A stretch of 60,000 nucleotides of DNA from Symsagittifera roscoffensis (GCF_963678635.1 NC_087071.1:17237613-17297612); one strand, 5' to 3'. Shown: positions 10,394 through 32,236, counted from the stretch's first letter. A program made the numbers and translations. Notes: a model not told the origin generated them from the letters alone.

Positions 10394-11500
10394 GAACTCC
10401 GGCGTATCAGTGATGTCGCATTCGGTAAGAAACGAGACCAAATGAGCTGACTGACACGAAGACCCTAGGAAGGCAGGGATGTGTTGGTCGCGAGCTTGTC
10501 GGACGCCAAGTCCGCCATCTTTGATAGGCAGGGAAGACTGGGACCAGGCAAGATCAGGAACAGGTGAGCCAACTATGACAGAAAGAGCATCGCGGAGGAG
10601 TTCATCAAAAACTTGCAGGGAAGCTGCGACAGGCTGAGAGGGCGGCTGAGAGCGAAGAGAGTACGTCAGCTTGGGAGCAGCAAGGCAAGTGCGAGTGATG
10701 CCAAGTGAGAGCTGGGGGTCATCAAGAAGAGGTAACTTTTCAAGACATTTGGTGGCCTTCGAGATGCGTTTGTCCAGGACTTTAACTGAGAACTCAGTAT
10801 CACCAATGGGGGCGCCAAGAAGCTCGAAGCCATTAGACGCTGCTCTCGGGATAGAGACGGGGATGGAGGAGAACTCCACAGGGGCCCACAACTCACACTT
10901 ACTGTGCTTGACTTTGAGGCCGAGATGCAAGCCGTTGGAAGTGATGAGTTCGAGAGCCTTGAGCAAGGAGTCTTCGTCGCCGGCACAAATCCCATCATCA
11001 AGGTACCAGCAGTTGAGGGTGAGACCGGGGACTTCCGACTTGAGAGATTCGACTAGAGTGCAGGGTGACCGCGAAAATGAGAGACCCTAGCGGATCCCCC
11101 TGTTGAACTCCTTTCTCGCTGTTGAGAATGACATCCTCGAACAGCAGATGACTGTGGTGACCGTAGGTAAACTCAACAAAGGCGGAGAGACCGGGAAGAC
11201 GGTTGCGAACTTGAAGGAGGATCTCGGTGCGGTCTAGCGTGTTGAAAGCATTCTCAAAATCCACTGTTAAGACGCCTTGGTGACCATGTTCCGAGCACTT
11301 TTTGACTGTCATTTTAGTAGCGTGGACGATGGCTTCCGAGCCACCGCTGGTAGCGACTCGAAGCTGGTGAGGACACAGAAAATCACGAGCTTCAGCGTTG
11401 GCGGCTTTAGCAAGGCATTTAGCAGTGAGCCTTCGGAGCACTTCGCCGACCGCAATTTGGTTCATGGTTACTTTCCATCATCTAGACGGCATTTTTTGTT
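10394..11500 (-). pseudogene. Reverse-transcriptase pseudogene, frameshifted and truncated
   Basis: Two minus-strand frames, about 11,465-11,060 and about 11,060-10,394, carry consecutive parts of one reverse transcriptase. The first has AVGEVLRRL, TVDFENAFN and GVQQGDPLG; the second has the catalytic YLDD (10,994-11,005), LLGAPIG and GGLGVR. One frameshift near 11,060 joins them, and another near 11,485 follows a short upstream piece. The motifs fit a non-LTR-type RVT_1 family common in invertebrate genomes whose clade I cannot name. It is unrelated to the neighbouring gypsy Pol. Homology stops at the LTR boundary (10,393) and about 120 bp before the PSMC4 start codon. Confidence 0.8.
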
Positions 11501-11544
11501 GCGCTGGTGTTTTTAATCTTTGATTAACTCGAAATTTTCAAAAA

Positions 11545-11620
11545 AATGCCAAGGAGATAAATGATTTTGTTGTTGTCATGTTTTAGATTATCTGTACTAA
11601 AATCTAGCTAATTAGTCAAC
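11545..11620 (+). promoter_or_regulatory. Possible 3' splice site and 5' leader of PSMC4
   Basis: A T-rich tract ending in CATGTTTTAG at 11,577-11,586 lies 34 bases upstream of the PSMC4 ATG. It has the form of a 3' splice site, which would fit a 5'-UTR intron or spliced-leader trans-splicing. No TATA box or other promoter element is evident in the roughly 120 bp between the pseudogene and the ATG. Confidence 0.3.
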
Positions 11621-20332
<8,712 letters not shown>

Positions 20333-20661
20333 CGAGAATGATAAAAAAAGGAAAGACGGCAATTATTTGAAAAATTTTCATGACAATGAACATTGTTGAA
20401 ACGGTAGAAGGACTGCTATTTTTTGAACTCATGGTTTTATGTAATTATCGAGCCATTAGATGTTGTGAATTGATTGAATGATAATTATGATGGCGTTGTT
20501 TTAAATTGTTCAGTTGATTAATGCAGGTAGGGATTTTTTCACAAGCTTTCATTTAGCAGAAACTTGATAAAATGGCTGAAATATCGTTTGTCTGTTGCTC
20601 GATATTTGCAGCATGGAAAAAGTCTGATTCATTTCTTTTGAATTTATTAAAAATTGAATGA
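20333..20661 (+). other. PSMC4: PSMC4 3' untranslated region
   Basis: AT-rich, no open frame. There is no perfect AATAAA soon after the stop; ATTAAA at about 20,646 is one candidate poly(A) signal. The opposite strand has AATAAA at about 20,647-20,642 for the convergent minus-strand frame. Confidence 0.45.
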
Positions 20662-20996
20662 TCACACCATTTTGATGAACTTGTCTCCTTCAAGAGATTC
20701 GCTATCCCATCTTTCCTGCATTAATGCATAATTTATGTTATCATCATTTCTTTTGGCCATATCATTAGACCAGGTTTCGTAGGACAGATTTGGGAAAAGT
20801 GAGCAGTTCTTAGCAGGTTTGAACATAAATGGTTGGCAATATTCGAAACGTTTTTGCTTGAAAGATTTTGCTGCTCTGCGTTTCAAAGTGTTCCTTGGCT
20901 CAGTTATCAAAAAAATAGCTTTTGCGGAATTGCTTTTTGCATAAATTTCATGTGTTTTTAACCGATCTTCCACAAAGTTCCTTACGAGCTGAACAT
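20662..20996 (-). CDS. Possible terminal exon of an unidentified minus-strand gene
   Basis: A minus-strand frame of about 111 codons runs from a plausible acceptor (TTTTACCAG|AT, junction at 20,996) to a stop at 20,662, with AATAAA about 15 bases beyond. It is hydrophilic and basic in the middle (RRAAKSFKQKRF), with LSYETWSND and ERWDSESLEGD near the end. No domain or signal is recognised. It converges on PSMC4, with about 330 bp between the two stops. I could not find upstream exons, so it may be chance. Confidence 0.35.
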
Positions 20997-21239
20997 CTGG
21001 TAAAAGGCATTTTTAGATCGAGGGTTTTTTTCAGTTCCTAGAGTGTCATTGTTTTAAAAAATTACTAGATGGGAGCGATCGCGAAAGTTGAGCAAGAATT
21101 TTTTTAATGAGCAGTTTTCAATAAGCTATCGAGTTTTCTAGTTCGAATATATGCTTTCTTTTTTCAAATTAAGGTTGTTTTTATTAAGCATGATGTGATT
21201 ACGCTTCCGATTAGCAAGCGTTACCAAATCAGAATAAAG
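20997..21239. other. No gene seen
   Basis: AT-rich intergenic sequence without a supported frame. Confidence 0.4.
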
Positions 21240-21640
21240 ACTGTTATCGGGAAAACTTCGATTGTAACAATCTCTTGGTTCATAATGAAATCAAAGTTCT
21301 AAGCATCTCCGGTACTTTTAGTCTGGAGGTAACGAATGAGATTGGGCGAAAAAAGATCCTTCCAAAGAGTTCGAATCTGACCAGGACTTGGTTTATTTCA
21401 AACTGGCTTATTGGATTATAATGTGTCTGCGTAAGTTTTGTCGGCTTAGTTGCCAAATCTCAGTCATTTTTGCCATATGCAGTTTTCATTGTAATTGCAT
21501 TCTGTTTTCAAATTTTTCACGCATTTTTTAATTCTACTAGCCTTGACTACGTACATTTTGTTTTCGTTTCTTTTCCTTCAAAAAAATTTTCCGACCAGAT
21601 AATTTCTTTTTGTAATTTATTGGCTCACACCTAATTGTGA
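21240..21640 (+). repeat. Diverged duplicate block A1 (partner about 36,960-37,400)
   Basis: Phrases such as TAGTCTGGAGGTAACGAAT, GTTCGAATCTGACCAGGAC and GCCAAATCTCAG occur in the same order and strand near 37,030-37,200. Similarity is patchy, with indels. Confidence 0.6.
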
Positions 21641-24600
21641 GTGACGCGTGTGAACCATTATACGTATATTTTCCTCCGGATGGCAAAAAAACGTTAAAAT
21701 CGCAGCATAGAACTTACAGTTCAAAGTTTTTCGTTACATTTATTTTCGCTTGATAATTGGTTTACATGTTGAATTTTAAACTTGTTTTTGAACGCCGTTG
21801 AGTGTTTCTTGACGTGCTTTCCGCAAATAGAACATCATGCCAGACATCATTTTCAATAAAGCTTTCTTCAAAAATTTTCCGTTATCTTTGGACTTAGTGG
21901 CTCCTTTTTCTTTTTGCAAGAAAGTCCAAACTATAAAAACAGTTTAGTGTTAAAAAAACTTAAATCATTTTACCGTTCAAGTTTCACTCTAGGGCAGATT
22001 TTTTGTATATAAAATCTCCCTAAATCCTCTGAAGTTTTTATTTTTTTAATAATCCATCAATTGATAGAAAAAATTACTGTCGATTTCATATAACTGTCTA
22101 AACTGGAGAGTTTTCTTTTTGATTCTAGCTCAAGCTATATTTTGTAACCAAATTTCAGGCAACATTTTTGGTGCCCAAGTTCCCCAATTAATCGAAACAA
22201 TTTTCATTTATTTTCCCCGAACTTTGAATTAAGTTTTTCTTGTTTTCTGTTCGATCTACCAATTTACTCAAAATTTGATTTTTGCCTGGAAAAATATATC
22301 ATTCAACAGCGTTTTCTAATCCAAAAAAGTTCGAATAAGGAAATTTTCTCTGCTAAAATCAGCTTACAACTTATGAAAAAAAATATATCTGAATTTAATC
22401 TCAATTTCTATTTTTTTGAAGTGTTATTTCAGATCAAACCATGTTTGGTTTTATCTTGAAAAATTCTATTTCAGTTAAAAATTAGATTTTGAAATATTTA
22501 CCAAAATTTTTGAGAAACTAGAATTAATTGTGAGTCAAAATGCAGAAGTGTCAATTTGTTTGCTTTAAATACTCGCAACTGCACGAACATTCTAATAGGT
22601 ACTGAGTTTAAAAACTTAAGACGATAATTGAGCAGCAAAAACATTCAATTAGTAGATGTTTCAAAAGTGTAAGTTTTAACAAATTTTTCAACAAAAGTAA
22701 AGCATTTGCGTCCACTCATTAGGTAATACTTTTTGATTTTATCAAAAAATGAAAGAAAAGAGTTACCATAACCATTGCAGTCACCACTGTAAGTTGAATG
22801 TTTTTGCATCAATCTCCACTGAAAGTTTCATGAAACTTTGATCTCGATTTTTAATTGCGTTGGTTTTGCCAGTAATCAAATCCTTTGAACAAAAGCACAT
22901 AAATATCTTGCTATAAAAGCACTAGTTTTAAAAACGTTTTGAAGCCATCAACCAATTAGGATGAAGCATTCATTCCACAGCATTTTTCTATTTTTTGATT
23001 TTAATCATTTAGGTTGAGGTACTCACAGATGCAAGTATTCAAAATTTTAGTCGATTTTAATGTGTTCGAATTTCCTCAAAAACTCAGCCACATAAAGTTT
23101 GGAAATACAACAAAAAAATAATATGATTTTCACCAATTTCATTACTATACCTCTATCTTACTTGTTTGTAGAAGTTTCAATTTATTGAATGGCCATTTCA
23201 GACATTTTGAATGCTTCTGATGCAAAGTTTTTTTCCTCATTTATTCAAACGTTTTGCGTTGGTTTTACCATCAATAATTTTTACCATCAATCAACAAAAT
23301 TGTCATCAATAGATAAATTTTTAAAAACATTTATTTGAAAAAAGTAATTGCGTGGTGTTTGTTTGATAATTTTTTAGTTTTAGACAATTTTAAATGAACT
23401 TCTTTTGTCTTATATTCCACAATAATTGTAATCCATTTTCAAAACCCAAAACGTATGCTAACTTCCCCCGAGGATTTCTATGCTCTTCTTTTGAGTTATT
23501 TAAAAAAAAAAGTTTTGCATGATAGGTATCAATCTTTTTTGGAGCTTACTCAACGCATATTCGATTGCCAGAAAAACTATTATTATAACTTTGACAACAA
23601 GACTAAACAGAACCGGATTGCTTTCTCTTTATATGGGAGTTTACGTTCGTGCAGTTAATTGTATAAAATTTACAGTTCGAACCCTTTAAAATGCAACAGT
23701 CTTACGATGTCTTGATGCTTCTGCGCTTGTGTATTATGTGCCACTTTTGAGACATGCAGCCCTCGTTGCGGTTCATTGACGGCATCTCAATGACAAAAAC
23801 AAAAATCTTAATTTAGTTTACGAAAATGGAATTAAAAAACAAAAAATGTCTGGTAGATTTATAATTCTCTCGAACTGTTGCGATACTCAATTCGTTTTTT
23901 TTGACAAGATGGAAAAATGTCTTTAATTTGTCAATATTTTATTTTAAAAAAAGCAAAAAAGGTTTTAGTTTTTTCAACATTAAAAGATTTTTGAAAAATG
24001 CTTTGGTATATGTCAAGTTTTTCAAATCTTCTTTTCTGAGTCCAATGAAAAAATCTTATTTGTTTTTTTTTATGAGTTTATGAAAAAAAAACAAATAAAC
24101 TAGTTTTTGCGTGCCTAAATACAATTCATTGTGTTTCTTGAATAATTTTTATTTGGTTTCAATAGGATCATCTTTTGATGCTTCTCCTTTCTTTTCCGCA
24201 AAGTATGTTTGCTGTTGCTTATTGATTTTGCCCTTATGCCTTTAACTTGAATAGATGGAAGCAGGTTTCAGTTTAAATTTTTTCAATGCAAGGTTTTTAG
24301 AGCTAAACAAATCTTTCATTTTTTGTTTGATTTTTTGAAAATTCAAAATCATTTGGAATTGAGTCTTTTCTTGAGTAGATATCTTAATAAAAACTGATCA
24401 GACAAAAAAAGAAAAAATAACAACTCTGGGATTTCTAAAAAATTGAGAAGGCAGTATGAGTCATCTTCAGTGCCATTTATGAAAGTTCGTTCAAATACTG
24501 AAAGTTTTTTTATAAGACCTTTCAATTTTTATTGCCGTTCTAATGATTTGTAGGAAAAATTCATAGTAAACCAAAATTATTGTGTCTCTACTCACAATTC

Positions 24601-25429
24601 TTAATGTTCTTTGAAAAGTTGTCAGCTCAATGTAATTCTAGTTAGTTCATCTTTTGGTCAAGATTTTCATTTAGTAATTTTTTTTCTAAATGCTAAATAA
24701 ATGATTTTATTCGATTGTTGTTCTGTCAAATGGCGATTTTTTTAATCAACTTCATTGTATGGTTTATCTTAATTTGCAATGGAAAGGATCAAAAAATTGC
24801 CAAGTACTGCAAAGAAAAGGCTATTCGCAAAAAATCAGAAGTTTCTATGTTTTATCCAGAAACTGAATTCTGCGCAAACTATCGTGTCAGCGAAGTGTTC
24901 GCAAATAACAAAAACTTCAATTTCTAACCTGATTCGTTGAAGATAATTGGTTATTTTATTGATGGCTAGGGTGATTATGATGGCTTGATGGCTGATGTAA
25001 AAAGCTATCATGTCTATTTTTCTATGAAAATTGAATGAACTTGACTATCTAATTGTTTTCACTCAATTGTTTCCAAAAGAATTCTAAGGAAAGTGAAAAA
25101 TTTTAAAATGTTTTAACTTGTCGCGACTTAAGTTCTTCAAACCTTCTTCAAACCTTCCTTTCTGATCCAATGAAAATCCCTTTTCGTTTTTTTTCCTATG
25201 AGTTATACGAAAAACATAACTGGTTTTTGCGTGTCGATATACCACTCATTGTGTTTCTTGAAGAAGTGCAGTTTTTATCTGCAAAGATTAGGTGAACATC
25301 ATTACTTATATCGAAAAAATGAGTGTCATAGGCTCTATTCAAGTTTTTTGGCCTCCATCAGAGAAGTATTCAATCAGCTTATTGGAGCAGCTCAACAAAA
25401 GAAATCAAACATGCAACTTACACAAATGT
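21641..25429. other. AT-rich intergenic DNA with short internal duplications
   Basis: No gene supported. Two internal similarities are visible on the same strand: 21,915-22,060 with 25,430-25,580 (AAATCATTT-CCGTTCAA, CCTCTGAA-TTTTTAT) and 24,020-24,150 with 25,155-25,270 (GTTTTTGCGTG, CATTGTGTTTCTTGAA). Open stretches of 60-83 codons here have A/T-driven composition and no domains. Confidence 0.5.
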
Positions 25430-25574
25430 GCAAAAAGACAAAAAACTAAATATAAAAACAATTTAATTTTAAAAAATTAAATCATTTGTCCGTTCAAATT
25501 CGGTTCTAGGGGAGTGTTTTCCTAAATAAAATTTTCCTAAAACCTCTGAAATTTTTATGTTTTTAATTATGTTT

Positions 25575-26590
25575 TTAATCTCCGAACCATTTCTTTTTGC
25601 TGCGCGCATTTTTTTTATTGTTGCTTCAGGTATTTTTCAAACTTACCTTGACTTCGTACTGTCGTCTTTGTTTTTTTTAAGCTTAAAAGCTCCTCGGTCC
25701 AATTTTTTTCGGCCTTTTTTATCGACCTAATGACCTAATTTTTAATTTTGGGTCTTTTCAGGGAAGAACAATTATAACACACACCTCTGCACTTTTCAAT
25801 TTGGTCGCAGGTTTACCAATCGGTGTGTAGAATTTTTTTTCATTCTGTAAAATTATTTTCAAATTTATCGAAAAAATTTTAGTTTTTCTCAGAAAGTTCT
25901 ACTAATTTACAAAAAAGCGCATCAATTGAAAGACCGCCTACTCCCATATGAGCCTGCATGCTCCCATAGAATCTTTTTTTTACTTTACCCCTCTGTCTAC
26001 AGCCGTGTTGGGGGAATAAATAACCCATATTTTGATTTTCGTTTTCTCAATAACTAACCCTCTCAAATCTGGGTGTATGTTTTCAATAAGTGGAACGGCT
26101 TTGAAAAGCTCCCTGCGTAAGCCGCTGCAGCCAATATGTTTTTAAACAAAGTTATGGTCCTCTGAATAGTCACATTTTTCGTTTGCGTATGTACTGTGAA
26201 TCTGTTTGACATATCTCAAAACTAGCCTCTGAAATCTGATATTGTGGGTTCAATGGAGATAAAGGACAATGGAAAGCTCCGCTACTCGCAAATTGTCTTA
26301 CACAAAAATTTATTTCTTTCAGAAAAGTCAAATTTTTGATTTATGACCGTTTTTAAAATTTTTTGACGGTTCACGAGAACTACCTTCCAAAATCTGAGAT
26401 TTTGGTTTCAATCAAAAATACAGGTTGCATGAATCCCTTAGGCATGAGGGGCTACGCCATATTGTCTCCACAAAAAGTTACGATTCTCGGAAGTTTGAAA
26501 GTTACATTTATTGACAATTTTTTTTTCTCCCTAACTATTTTGCCAAATCTGATAACGTGGGTTCATTCAGAAACAACAGATTGAAAACCT
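25575..26590 (+). repeat. Diverged duplicate block A2 (partner about 37,190-38,195)
   Basis: Shared phrases in order: TTGCTGCGCGCATTTT, TTTACCAATCGGTGTGTAGAA, CTACTCCCATATG, AACTAACCCTCTCAAATCTG, GTGGGTTCA and GTTTCAATCA. The same order and strand appear at the partner. Confidence 0.75.
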
Positions 26591-27329
26591 TTTTAGAATT
26601 TGCTATGTTCAGTTTGCTTATGCAAGAAATTATGAACTTCAAACAAAACAAAGTTTTAAAACTTTGACAGTTTTTTTGTAAACATTTTAGCTTAACACGA
26701 ACACTACTATGCCCATTCTCAGGTTGTTTTTGATCAAGAAACCCAGCAATGGAAATCTATTCTGCTAAAGCAGCCAAACTGAATTTTGCAGATAAATGTT
26801 AACGATTTTGGAAAGTCTTTTGACCGTTTTTTAGAAACTTTGAATTTCCTCAAAACTTATACAATCAAATCTGAGATGAAAACATCAGTTGAAATAATCG
26901 GTGACTCCTTATTTTGTGAGAGAAAATTTATTTTCTTGTGGAAAATGATTATCTCGAAATTTTTCACTCTTCTCTCTTTTTTCAGTAGAGAAAATATGAA
27001 GTCCAATCAACAAGGTTTTTGGTAAAGTTCATTTTTTGAAATCAAATTTTTGGTGCCGCATCAGTAAAGCAAATTCAATCGACATCAAACACGTACCTAC
27101 ATCTTTAACTGGCTCTTAATTGTTTTATCGAGACATCCGAAAACTTTGGCTCACTTAGTTTTTTCAACATTTAAATTTTTTTCGCCTTTGTGTAAAAAAA
27201 TTTACCAATAAGTAAGTTAAACTTTTGATTGAATGACTATGGGATTAGTACACAGTTTTTCTTTTCAAAGTAGTTGAGTTTTTTGAATTTGTGAAGAGTT
27301 GATTCTCGAAATGTGCGCCTGACATCAAG
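26591..27329. other. No gene seen
   Basis: AT-rich. The minor open frame at 26,786-27,025 has no recognisable feature. Confidence 0.4.
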
Positions 27330-27700
27330 ACAAAAACAACAAATCTTTTTTAAAAGAGACATTTTAGATCACTCAAATTGATAGGAGGGAGTTAGTAACT
27401 GATTTTTGTACAAACCAACCACTCTAGGCGCGTCTGACTTGTTCCCATTTGTACAGAACACCTACGTCCCAATGTAACGACCAAAAAACCTGAAAGGAAC
27501 CTACTTTATGACGACAAGTCCATTAGCTTAGAGTTACACAACCGTCATTTTGCCCTTTTTCAAAAAAAAAATTAGTAGTTTCTAATAATCAAACTATATT
27601 GGGCTCACAGAGATGCTCGTATTGGCTGTCATATGCCATCAAAATGGAAAATTTAGTTGTTCGAAATGTGTTACAACGAAACAAGGGAGAAACAACAATT
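27330..27700 (+). repeat. Single unit of the ~350-bp repeat family
   Basis: AGACATTTTAGATC, TCTAGGCGCGTCTGACTTG, TATGACGACAAGT, TTGGCTGTCATATGCC and GGGAGAAACAACAAT occur in the order found in each unit of the array at 38,180-41,000. It breaks off where block A3 begins. Confidence 0.8.
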
Positions 27701-27920
27701 TTTTTCGAGTGTTCAAATTTTCAAATAAATCATGATTGTTTCGCAATGTTGACCATCTGATACTGACAGCAAGTTCGTTCTCTCTTGTCTTCTTATAACA
27801 TACCACTGGCCTATTGGTGAACACTTGACACGGCGTTTTGACAAAAAAATAACCAGACTCATGTAAGCTTTCACACGAAACATGTTTTTACCCTGCATAG
27901 ATAACAAAACTTTTTACTAT

Positions 27921-30104
27921 TATGATTGTTTCTAGTTACAGCGATGGACTTTTCTAGTTGGTACCATAGGGAGTATGATAGGCTGACCAATTGACAATAT
28001 CTTGTTTTTTTACGGGTATTGTTGACAAACAACCATCTGGCGTAAATTTCAATTCTGTTTTTTTAAACACGAAATAAACGCAAGTAATTATGCAAAAAAA
28101 ACTAACAATGATTTAAGCAGTCGCAAACTTTACGTATGTAGTTCCATTTTTTGAGCAAAAAAATGACTAGTTTTGTTTTTTGCTTTTCGTTTCCAACTGA
28201 CTTACGAAGAATTTTCATCAGCCATGGTTGAGTTATACGACTGATGTAAAGTATTACTCATCAGTTGCGCCTGTATTAATCATAGGCTGTAATTTTCATG
28301 TTCAATATCAACCACAGACTTTTGTACGTAGTTTTCAGAGCACAATTCAACAAGACGCAATTCTACTGACATAAACCTAAAATCAAACCAGGCCGCTTAT
28401 TGCAGTCACTAAAACGCTTGTTCAAGAAATGGTTGTTTCTATCAGAAGTTGTTGACAGTAACATTTTTTTTCAATTTGGTATGTTGTTTTCTTGTTTTAT
28501 TGCAATTTTTTTTATGTATATAGCGCTTTCGATAATCAGAAATTCAACAACTGTTAAGCAATGGAAAATTAACTAAGTGCTCAGGAAAGAAGCAACCCAA
28601 AAGCCCTTGGGATCATTGTCAAATCTTGAAAGATCTTTAAAAAATCTAATTAACTTCAAAACAAACGAAACGATCAATGAAACAAATTAAAACTTACATT
28701 TAAATTTTATAGTATCAAGCATTTTGAAATTGAAGTTTTTTAGGCTGAAATAAAAAAAAATCGCGTGGTGATTTTTTAAAAAGTTTAATAATTTTTTTTT
28801 CAAATTGCCTCCTGCTGATTTTTTTATGACAAAAAAAGTTAAACTAGATATCTGTTTCAAATAATCATATAAATAAACTTCGGATGTTAGCCACATAAAC
28901 AGTAATTCGATAATGAAAATTTTAAAAAATCAATAAAATGTAGATTTTTTAACAAATTTTAGTAAACTTTGCTTCAATTCTAGTTAGTGATACCTCTTTT
29001 TTGTTGAAAGTTTTTTTTCTCCATAAAGTTTGTTAAAAAGTTTGAGAAAATTTAAAGTTAATTTTCCTACAGATCATTAAAAATCTTGAAAAATCTTCCA
29101 ATAACCTTAAAGAATCTTGATGATCTTTCCAAAGATTTCAAGAAAGTTCACATGTGAGCTGCAGAGCCATCATACAGGTTTCTGAGAATGTGTTCATATT
29201 TCTTGTACTGATAAAGTTTTTATAAAACACAAAATTTTTCAAGAGCTTCCTCGCTATCTTTGATAAATCTTCAAGATTCTTCAAGATCTTAGCCCATTTT
29301 CAAGATGATGAACTCAGTTCGGAAACGACAGGGCTTATATCTCAGTCAGCGATCGTTCCTCTGAATACCATAAAGTTTTTTTCACCTGACTTGCAGTTAA
29401 ACGCACCAAACCATTTTTTGTCTTCACAGCTAACGAAAGGTTAGTAACCTATATGCAAAACGTTTTTAACGGAGTTGCCAGAGTACCAGAGATTTTTCGA
29501 CTTGCATTCTAGAAATTGTCAAGGCCAGATTTTTGAAGTTATTTCAAAGCCTTTAGTTAGCTTGGGCAGTGTTTCGCAAGTTTTTTTCGCAACGTAGTTA
29601 CGCAACGTTTCGCTCAGTCTCCTAGAACTACTCACCTGTAATTTTATTTTTAAATTTTAAAGAGACATTTTGCGAGTTATCGTTTTTATAATCTGCAGCT
29701 TACTTTAAAATATTGTTAGTAAAAACTCTCTCTCTAAATTGGTTTTGATTGCCCACAGCTCCAGTTTTGAAAATGAGAAAACGTTTGCTGGACTTTCTCT
29801 CGCTTTACAGAATACAAAAGGGAATTCAGTCTTTCGAAACTCAAAAACCCGGGCTGAAGGTAAACTAGACGCTTAGTTTTGACGGAGTATCAACGAGGAA
29901 TAAATAGTTCGCCAAGTTGATGTAAAACTGAATGACAGGCGAAAAAGTTGTTTTGTAGCACTCCTGGCACTGGATTGTTCCACTGTTTTTGAGTGGTTAG
30001 CTAAATTTGAGTGGTTAGCTAAAGGAGAAGAATTACTTTTGCTGCTAAGGGATATATTAAACCGATAGGACTGAAAACAAACAGTGGTATGAATGTTTTG
30101 AGAT
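27921..30104 (+). repeat. Duplicate block A3, copy 1 (2.2 kb)
   Basis: Starts TATGATTGTTTCTA and ends near GAATGTTTTGAGATCA. It matches 34,023-36,783 along its whole length. A near-identical stretch, AACTGTTAAGCAATGGAAAA, lies near 28,551 and 35,171. No reading frame is conserved between the copies, so the block is non-coding. Confidence 0.9.
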
Positions 30105-30141
30105 CAGTTTTATAAAAAAAAGAAATGTGTTTGACTAATTG

Positions 30142-30332
30142 AGCTAAATTTGACATAAATATGCAAATTGTTGTTAAAGTGGACGTTTATCTAGCTTTAT
30201 CGGACCTAATTTGACATAACTTGCGCAAAATTTTGTTAAAACGAAATTTTGTCTATCTTAATTGGATTTAATTTGACATAAATTGAGCAAAAATCTGTTT
30301 AAAGGGAAGATTTTATATCTTAATTGGATGTA
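30142..30332 (+). repeat. About 63-bp tandem repeat, three copies
   Basis: Three units, each beginning AATTTGACATAA and ending near a CTTAATTGGA-like phrase, start near 30,146, 30,210 and 30,271. Confidence 0.8.
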
Positions 30333-31524
30333 TTTTGGATGACTTATAGACATATAACCCCTAAAGAGAGATAAACTCTGTCTCTAGCTTTTTGAAGTTG
30401 GAAACTGACTAAAAGAAACTCACTTTCCTAATATTTTGCAATAACTAGAGTTAATTCTTATGTTTTCAGACCTATATATTTTTTAAGGTGTAGTTCTCTG
30501 CTCAAGTCGCACCGGTTTTACTAAATGAAACGTGGGGTCGATTGTTAGATCCCTTTGTTTCAATTAATAACTAAAGTTAAGTATACGTCTCATACTTGAT
30601 GTCCATAGGGTTTAAATGATATTTATAAAAACACATAAGTTTAATGAGGTTGACTAAATAAGCATAGATGAGTTATAAATGGATGAACAACTGTCTTAAA
30701 TACCAAAATAGGTTAGGGGTATTTAGGTTAAGTTACATTAATTTAAGTAAAAAGAAAGCATTAGAATCATACCTCTGTCAGATCTGGAATGCTATATTTT
30801 TCAAAAGTACTTTTTATTTAAAAAAAATTAGTGATAATTAAAAAAGGAAACTAGTTCTACTCGACTGAGCGAGTGGGGAAAATAATAATTCTGAAGATTC
30901 AGATTGATCTATTTCTCAGCTATTTGGCTGAGACAAATCTGCACCTACAGTCTAGGCTTCAAACTTTATTTCCCCCTTTTCTTCATACTCTTGCTGAATT
31001 TGACATTTGCAACCTATTGGTTTTTTAGCATGAAAACACAATAAATTAAAAGATCAGGGCGATTTATCAGTGTTGCACCTGCCTTACTTAATTAAAAATG
31101 CAAGGCCTTTTGTTAGGATTGGGAAAAAATTATGGGTTTTGTCGCCGCGCTGTCTGCTTTGTAAGGAAAGAAAGTAAACCAGTCCGCCTAAATGGCAATA
31201 CACTTGTTTTGAATATGCAGGCGAAAAGTCACAGAAAAAAATGAGTCCAATCTTAGAAGAATTATTTAAATCAAAAGGATATTTAAAATGTTAGAAAACT
31301 AAGTTAAACCATAAGTCAGTGTAGTTTATGCAAAACTACACAACCAAGCACTAAAAATTCGACCTTGCTCTGGTTGATTGAAATTTTTTGTTCTGAAAAA
31401 AATGGGCTATAGGGTAGGTTGTAACTCAAATTGAGCAAAAATTTGAAATTTTCTTAGGCTGAATTATAGGGAAAAAATCTCTCACTTAGAATTATCGGAA
31501 AATAAAATAAAACGACACTGCTTG
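30333..31524. other. No gene seen
   Basis: AT-rich intergenic DNA with no open frame above 60 codons and no recognised repeat. Confidence 0.5.
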
Positions 31525-32030
31525 TGTCCAGGCGAAGGACTGAATGTTCGGACTTTCTCTTAAGGTCTATGGAGCAGTAAAAAATTGAAAAAATTAAATG
31601 TAACAAAAAAAGTTTTTTTTTTAAATTTGAGAGTTTTTGTAAAAATCATTCCCCACACGCCTTATAAAAAACAAAGTGATAATTTTTGCTCCTAGTAACA
31701 AATCAATTCTAGCAAAGGAGCTTCCCTCAACAAATTTGAAACGGTTTCCAAAACGGATTAAATTTCCGCTTACGCTTTAATAGCGCGAAAAATATCGCGC
31801 GTTAATTGTCCCAAATTGGGCTTTAAAGAGAATCTTTAAGCCTCCATAACTACACAAAAAGTTATCACAGATGATTTTTTTTTTCAATTTCAAGCTCAAA
31901 ACATCAAAAATTTTTGAATGAAATTTTTTTTTGTCAAAAATGGCTAGTTTAAAAGTCGAAATTTGTCTGAAAAAAACCGAAATTTGTCTGAAATTTGTCT
32001 GAGTACAAAATTCCGTTACTTTCATTACGA
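31525..32030 (+). repeat. Copy 1 of a ~490-bp repeat (direct with the next copy)
   Basis: TCTATGGAGCAGTA, CCCCACACGCC, CTAGTAACAAATCAATT, CGCGTTAATTGTCCCAAATT and GAAATTTGTCTGA recur in order in 32,237-32,730 on the same strand and in 33,540-34,022 inverted. Confidence 0.85.
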
Positions 32031-32236
32031 ACGTCGGAACAAAAATATAAATATTAGTTCAATAGTACGTCATTGTAGATTTTCAACGATTCAAACAGCT
32101 GTGTTTGTGTTCTTGAACTAATAGAATCAGTAAGAGTTAATTCAAAATGATGCCTGACAAATGGACTAGTGAAATTTTAGTAACTGGAACTGGAGAAAAT
32201 CCCGAAGAAATAATTTTGAGATGAGTTTCAAAATCA

